Shown here piece after piece: positions 6,903 to 9,441 of a DNA stretch of 9,441 nucleotides. Source of the stretch: Burkholderiales bacterium RIFCSPHIGHO2_12_FULL_61_11 (GTDB taxonomy: Bacteria; Pseudomonadota; Gammaproteobacteria; Burkholderiales; Burkholderiaceae_C). Made by a program: the position numbers and the translations under genes. Where the stretch lies: positions 801 through 10,241 of the forward strand of contig MERZ01000056.1 of the NCBI GenBank assembly GCA_001770785.1. The letters are read 5' to 3'. A model generated the notes under the pieces. That model worked only from the letters and a program-made list of their open reading frames with translations, ran no database searches and had not been told where the DNA came from. The first letter of the stretch is position 1, and each line of letters begins with the position of its first letter.

Positions 6903-6919
6903 GGACTTGAATAATGGGA

Positions 6920-6950
6920 TTGGTCAGATATCGGTGAGTTTTTGTATTAT
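6920..6950 (+). promoter_or_regulatory. Candidate rightward promoter in the rnr/tRNA-Leu gap
   Basis: TTGGTC (6920-6925) and TATTAT (6945-6950) are separated by 19 bases, with TG directly before the -10 hexamer. Transcription would start near 6957. No protein gene follows on this strand before the terminator at 7017-7042. The spacing is longer than the optimal 17 bases, and the AT-rich stretch may just be part of the leftward rnr promoter region. Confidence 0.35.
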
Positions 6951-6979
6951 TTTCTAAACCAGATACTAGCCGCGATCAA
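6951..6979 (-). promoter_or_regulatory. Candidate sigma-70 promoter for rnr
   Basis: On the minus strand, TTGATC (6979-6974) and TAGAAA (6956-6951) are separated by exactly 17 bases, each matching the sigma-70 consensus at 4 of 6 positions. Transcription would start near 6943, giving a leader of about 40 nt before the GTG at 6902. It overlaps the region of the opposing candidate promoter, so the two could compete. Confidence 0.4.
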
Positions 6980-7042
6980 TGAAAAGCCAGCATCTTGATG
7001 CTGCTGGCAACCCTGTAGCCGCACAAGTTTGTACGGCTTTTT
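6957..7042 (+). ncRNA. Candidate small RNA, about 86 nt, ending in an intrinsic terminator
   Basis: The span starts at the start site predicted from TTGGTC-19-TATTAT and ends at the T tract of a terminator-like hairpin. It contains a first stem-loop, GCCAGCA (6986-6992) with TGCTGGC (7002-7008) around a 9-base loop, then the terminator stem at 7017-7038. There is no convincing open reading frame of protein character. I do not recognise it as a known RNA family. The evidence is structural only; it could instead be leftover terminator sequence of a lost gene or chance pairing. Confidence 0.35.
7017..7042 (+). terminator. Intrinsic terminator upstream of tRNA-Leu
   Basis: AGCCG (7017-7021) pairs with CGGCT (7034-7038); after one C-A mismatch, ACA (7023-7025) pairs with TGT (7030-7032) around the tetraloop AGTT. 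The stem is followed by Ts to 7042, a run of five including the last stem base. The T tract is only on the right side, so it acts on rightward transcription and does not belong to rnr. It could also insulate the tRNA from read-through. Confidence 0.55.
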
Positions 7043-7109
7043 GCTTGCCTGCAGCTGCTTTTGAAGTTCTGAAGCACTGAATTTCCATCGAATAAAGGAA
7101 ATATTTCAG

Positions 7110-7120
7110 GGGTGTGACCC
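7110..7120. other. Short inverted repeat just upstream of the tRNA-Leu promoter
   Basis: GGGT-GTG-ACCC is a perfect 4-bp inverted repeat around a 3-base centre, lying about 34 to 44 bases before the predicted tRNA start. A second palindrome, GAAATATTTC, is at 7098-7107. They could be regulator or UP-type contacts or chance; no known operator is recognised. Confidence 0.2.
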
Positions 7121-7138
7121 GCCAAGACGTTGAGGCAA

Positions 7139-7147
7139 TGGTACACT
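7139..7147 (+). promoter_or_regulatory. Extended -10 promoter for tRNA-Leu
   Basis: TGG directly precedes TACACT (7142-7147), an extended -10 element (TGN plus hexamer) that can compensate for the lack of a good -35 box at 7119-7125. Transcription would start near 7154, only about 3 bases before the mature tRNA. The stretch after the hexamer (GCTTGC) is GC-containing, as seen in stringently controlled stable-RNA promoters; that control is inference. Confidence 0.55.
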
Positions 7148-7156
7148 GCTTGCTGT

Positions 7157-7241
7157 GCCCGGGTGGCGGAATTGGTAGACGCGCACGGTTCAGGTCCGTG
7201 TATCGCAAGATGTGGAGATTCGAGTTCTCTCCCGGGCACCA
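7157..7241 (+). tRNA. tRNA-Leu (anticodon CAG)
   Basis: An 85-nt class II tRNA reading CUG codons. The acceptor stem is GCCCGGG (7157-7163) with CCCGGGC (7231-7237), followed by discriminator A and an encoded CCA (7239-7241). The D arm has TGGCGGAATTGGTAGACGCG. The anticodon stem CACGG/CCGTG (7184-7188, 7196-7200) encloses the loop TTCAGGT, with CAG at 7191-7193. A long variable arm (TATCGCAAGATGT) follows, then the T arm GGAGA-TTCGAGT-TCTCT. The long variable arm and the discriminator A are identity features of tRNA-Leu. It has its own promoter and terminator and stands as a single-gene unit between rnr and rimO. Confidence 0.97.
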
Positions 7242-7274
7242 AAATTATTCAAGCTATTGAAATGAAGCGAAATG

Positions 7275-7302
7275 AAGGCCACTGCCAAACAGTGGCCTTT
7301 TT
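7275..7302 (+). terminator. Intrinsic terminator of tRNA-Leu
   Basis: AAGGCCACTG (7275-7284) and CAGTGGCCTT (7290-7299) form a perfect 10-bp stem (8 bp without the terminal A-T pairs) around the loop CCAAA. The stem is followed by a T run ending at 7302. It begins 33 bases after the CCA end of the tRNA. Confidence 0.92.
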
Positions 7303-7432
7303 GCTTTCCGGCCTTGTGACCGGGCTCTTAGCCCAGACAAATTCCCCTCCACAAACTTGTCTACTTCAGTATAAGTAGCACCGCCCGTACCGTCGCAGGG
7401 GCAGGCAAAGCACCGGAACGCCTTGAAAATAG

Positions 7433-8842
7433 TCAGACCGGCACGGCAACCAGGTCATGGCCCTGAGTTCCGACAATGCGAGCCTTGGTGAACTCGCCTA
7501 CCTTCAGCGTTTTGCTGAATTTCTCGGGCGGCAGCAGCTTGACCACGCCATCAATTTCAGGGGCATCGGCATAAGAGCGACCGACACCGCCCTTTCGGCC
7601 CAGCGCCGGTGCCGAGTCCACCAAAACCTGCATGGTGGCGCCCACTCGCTGCTGCAGCTTCTGGTTTGAGACCGCTTCCGCCACCGCCATGAAACGCGCG
7701 CGCCGCTCTTCGCGCACTTCCAGCGGAAGCATGCCGGGAATGTCGTTGGCGGCAGCGCCCTCCACCGCGCTGTAGGCAAAGCAACCCGCACGGTCAATTT
7801 TGGCCTCATGCATGAAATCAAGCAGATGCTCAAATTCAGCTTCGGTTTCACCCGGGAAGCCGGCAATAAAGGTGCTGCGAATGACGATCTGCGGGCAGAG
7901 CTCGCGCCAGCGCGCAATGCGCTCCAGGTTTTTCTCACCGCTGGCTGGTCGCTTCATGCGTTTGAGTACATCCGGGTGGCTGTGCTGTAAAGGCACGTCC
8001 AGATAAGGCAATACCTTGCCTGTGGCCATCAGGGGCAGCACGTCGTCAACACTTGGATACGGATACACGTAATGCAGGCGAACCCACGCGCCATAGGGCT
8101 CGGCAATATCGCCGAGCGCCTGGACCAGCTCCAGCATGCGGGTCTTGACCGGTTTGCCGTCCCAAAAGCCCGTGCGGTATTTCACATCCACACCATAGGC
8201 AGAGGTGTCCTGGCTGATCACCAGCAGTTCCTTCACGCCACCTTCAAACAAGGCGCGCGCTTCATTGAGCACATCGCCAATAGGCCGCGACACCAGATCA
8301 CCGCGCATGGACGGAATGATGCAAAAAGTGCAGCGATGGTTGCACCCTTCACTGATCTTCAGGTAGGCATAGTGCCTGGGCGTGAGCTTGATGCCGGCGA
8401 TGCCAAATGAATTGGGCACCAGGTCAATAAACGGGTCATGCGGCTTGGGCAGGTTCAGGTGCACGGCGTCCATGACTTCTTGCGTGGCATGCGGTCCGGT
8501 CACGGCCAGCACACGGGGGTGCATCTGGCGCACCAGATTACCGCCGCCGTCACCCGCCCTGGCACCCAGACAGCCGGTAACGATAACCTTGCCATTTTCA
8601 GCGAGCGCTTCGCCGATAGTGTCCAGACTTTCCTTGACGGCATCGTCAATGAAGCCACAGGTGTTGACGATCACCAGATCCGCGCCCTCGAAAGTTTTGG
8701 AGGTCTGGTAGCCCTCGGCGCTCAATCGCGTAAGGATCAACTCGGAATCGGTCAGTGCCTTGGGGCAACCCAAGCTGACAAATCCGACCCGCGGGGCCGG
8801 CTTGATACTGGGAGATGGGATCGGGGAAAGTACTTCGCTCAT
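7433..8842 (-). CDS. rimO: Ribosomal protein uS12 methylthiotransferase RimO
   Basis: A radical-SAM methylthiotransferase that adds a methylthio group to the beta carbon of the conserved Asp (D88 in E. coli numbering) of ribosomal protein S12, using two [4Fe-4S] clusters. The 469-residue protein has the N-terminal UPF0004 domain with its three cluster-binding cysteines, C26 (VSLGCPKAL), C62 (VNTCGF) and C91 (TGCLG). The radical-SAM CxxxCxxC motif is C167, C171, C174 ([13 protein letters not shown]). A C-terminal TRAM-like domain lies at about 400-469. CPKALTDSE near the N terminus and the absence of extra domains fit RimO rather than MiaB. No Shine-Dalgarno is seen before the ATG at 8842; a GACAAT hexamer lies 7 bases upstream. 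phaR precedes it by 75 bp on the same strand. The 130 bases between this gene and the tRNA terminator hold only a weak 6-bp hairpin (7361-7378). Confidence 0.96.
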   Translation of the reverse strand: MSEVLSPIPSPSIKPAPRVGFVSLGCPKALTDSELILTRLSAEGYQTSKTFEGADLVIVNTCGFIDDAVKESLDTIGEALAENGKVIVTGCLGARAGDGGGNLVRQMHPRVLAVTGPHATQEVMDAVHLNLPKPHDPFIDLVPNSFGIAGIKLTPRHYAYLKISEGCNHRCTFCIIPSMRGDLVSRPIGDVLNEARALFEGGVKELLVISQDTSAYGVDVKYRTGFWDGKPVKTRMLELVQALGDIAEPYGAWVRLHYVYPYPSVDDVLPLMATGKVLPYLDVPLQHSHPDVLKRMKRPASGEKNLERIARWRELCPQIVIRSTFIAGFPGETEAEFEHLLDFMHEAKIDRAGCFAYSAVEGAAANDIPGMLPLEVREERRARFMAVAEAVSNQKLQQRVGATMQVLVDSAPALGRKGGVGRSYADAPEIDGVVKLLPPEKFSKTLKVGEFTKARIVGTQGHDLVAVPV

Positions 8843-8849
8843 GGTTTCT

Positions 8850-8855
8850 ATTGTC
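8850..8855 (-). promoter_or_regulatory. Possible -10 element (GACAAT) for rimO
   Basis: Read on the minus strand, GACAAT ends 7 bases before the rimO ATG at 8842, so a transcript from it would start at or within a base or two of the start codon. No clear -35 box and no Shine-Dalgarno are present. The layout mirrors that of nnr. Alternatively rimO is simply co-transcribed with phaR. Confidence 0.25.
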
Positions 8856-8917
8856 TCAGAGCAGGCAGGCCCACGAACGGACAGGCCCTGAATGGGCTTC
8901 GATCAGCACGTTCAAAG

Positions 8918-9441
8918 TCAGCGTTTCAGTCCAAGAGCCGACAGCATTTGTTCACTTTGCTTCTGCATTTGCTCCTGCATCTGCGTAAAAACATTTTTGG
9001 ACTGTTCCACATAGTTGCCCATCATGCCTTGCATCATGGGCGACTTTTCATTCATGAACTGGGCCCACATTTCAGGGCTCATCCCCTTCGATTGCTCAGC
9101 CATTTTGACCTGTAGATCCATGAACGTCTGGACGTTTTTCTCAAGGTAATCCCCCATGAAGCTCTGCATCGCGTTACCGTAAAAACGGATGATGTTGGCC
9201 AGCACCGCTTCGGTGAACATGGGGGCTCCGGCCGTCTCTTCCTCAAGAATGATCTGCAGGAGGATGCTGCGCGTGAGGTCTTCGTTGGTTTTGGCATCAC
9301 GCACGACAAACGGCTCGCCGCCCATCACCAATTGCTGAACGTCGGTGAGTGTGATGTAGGTCGAAGTTTCAGTATCGTAAAGCCGCCGGTTCGGATACTT
9401 CTTGATGACACGGGGCGTTGCCGCAGTCTTGCCAGCAGTTG
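8918..9441 (-). CDS. phaR: Polyhydroxyalkanoate synthesis repressor PhaR (5' end outside window)
   Basis: PhaR binds DNA and PHA polymer; when granules form it leaves the DNA and derepresses phasin (phaP) and its own gene. The frame stays open to the window edge, giving 173 residues without a start, so the TTG at 9331 is an internal Leu codon. The PHB_acc_N DNA-binding domain begins with RVIKKYPNRRLYDT (visible residues 10-23), followed by YITLTDV, EPFVVRDAKT (42-51) and RSILLQIILEEE (57-68). The second part is helical and Met/Gln-rich (QMQEQMQKQSEQMLSALG near the end), as expected for the polymer-associating C-terminal half. Typical length is about 180-190, so only a few residues plus the start are missing. 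It lies upstream of rimO on the same strand; that neighbourhood is, as I recall, common in Comamonadaceae and does not imply a shared function. Confidence 0.95.
   Translation of the reverse strand, partial: TAGKTAATPRVIKKYPNRRLYDTETSTYITLTDVQQLVMGGEPFVVRDAKTNEDLTRSILLQIILEEETAGAPMFTEAVLANIIRFYGNAMQSFMGDYLEKNVQTFMDLQVKMAEQSKGMSPEMWAQFMNEKSPMMQGMMGNYVEQSKNVFTQMQEQMQKQSEQMLSALGLKR

Noticed and set aside
7157..7302. tRNA-Leu as an integration site for a mobile element
   Set aside because: No duplicate of the tRNA 3' end, no integrase gene and no change in gene type were seen on either side.
8438..9115. A plus-strand open frame spanning the start of rimO and the end of phaR
   Set aside because: It overlaps two confidently identified genes on the opposite strand and has no protein family character.
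9329..9331. TTG at 9331 as the phaR start
   Set aside because: The frame continues upstream to the window edge with the conserved RVIKKYPNRRLYDT motif, so this codon is an internal Leu.
1..9441. CRISPR array, insertion sequence, toxin-antitoxin or defence cluster
   Set aside because: No spaced direct repeats, transposase, terminal inverted repeats or small paired genes are present; every large open frame that is not a shadow is accounted for by a known housekeeping or catabolic family.

Overview
This 9.4-kb window looks like an ordinary chromosomal stretch from a beta-proteobacterium of the Burkholderiales, most likely Comamonadaceae (Polaromonas/Rhodoferax-like). The reasons are the GC-rich coding sequence, a PHA-synthesis repressor (PhaR) next to rimO, an RNase R that starts directly at its cold-shock domain, and remnants that resemble a short AT-richer repeat (ATAGCTGCTTGCG...) that I remember from genomes of this family. 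The taxonomic call is inference from recall; no search was run.

Layout. Positions 1-3868 read rightward: the C-terminal two thirds of an amidase-signature enzyme, a DadA-type D-amino-acid dehydrogenase, and a fused NAD(P)HX epimerase/dehydratase (NnrE-NnrD). They meet tail to tail, with only 14 bp between stop codons, a leftward pair: a YggT-family membrane protein and RNase R (rnr), with rnr upstream. A 254-bp divergent region (6903-7156) lies between rnr and a rightward tRNA-Leu(CAG). It holds a plausible rnr promoter, an extended -10 promoter for the tRNA, and an unexplained rightward promoter-like element, stem-loop and intrinsic terminator that together could define an ~86-nt small RNA. 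After the tRNA and its strong terminator, rimO (ribosomal protein S12 methylthiotransferase) and the 5'-truncated phaR read leftward to the window edge, with phaR upstream of rimO.

How the genes relate. Most are housekeeping: metabolite repair (Nnr), RNA decay (RNase R), translation (tRNA-Leu, RimO) and carbon-storage control (PhaR). The amidase and DadA are both nitrogen-compound catabolic enzymes and could share substrates, but nothing in the sequence proves a pathway.

I did not find a new defence, mobile or biosynthetic system. The observations most worth a second look are small in scale: the candidate sRNA, repeat remnants that appear to have been absorbed in frame into two proteins and to supply the amidase stop codon, and a 9-bp tandem repeat that gives both convergent genes three consecutive in-frame stop codons.
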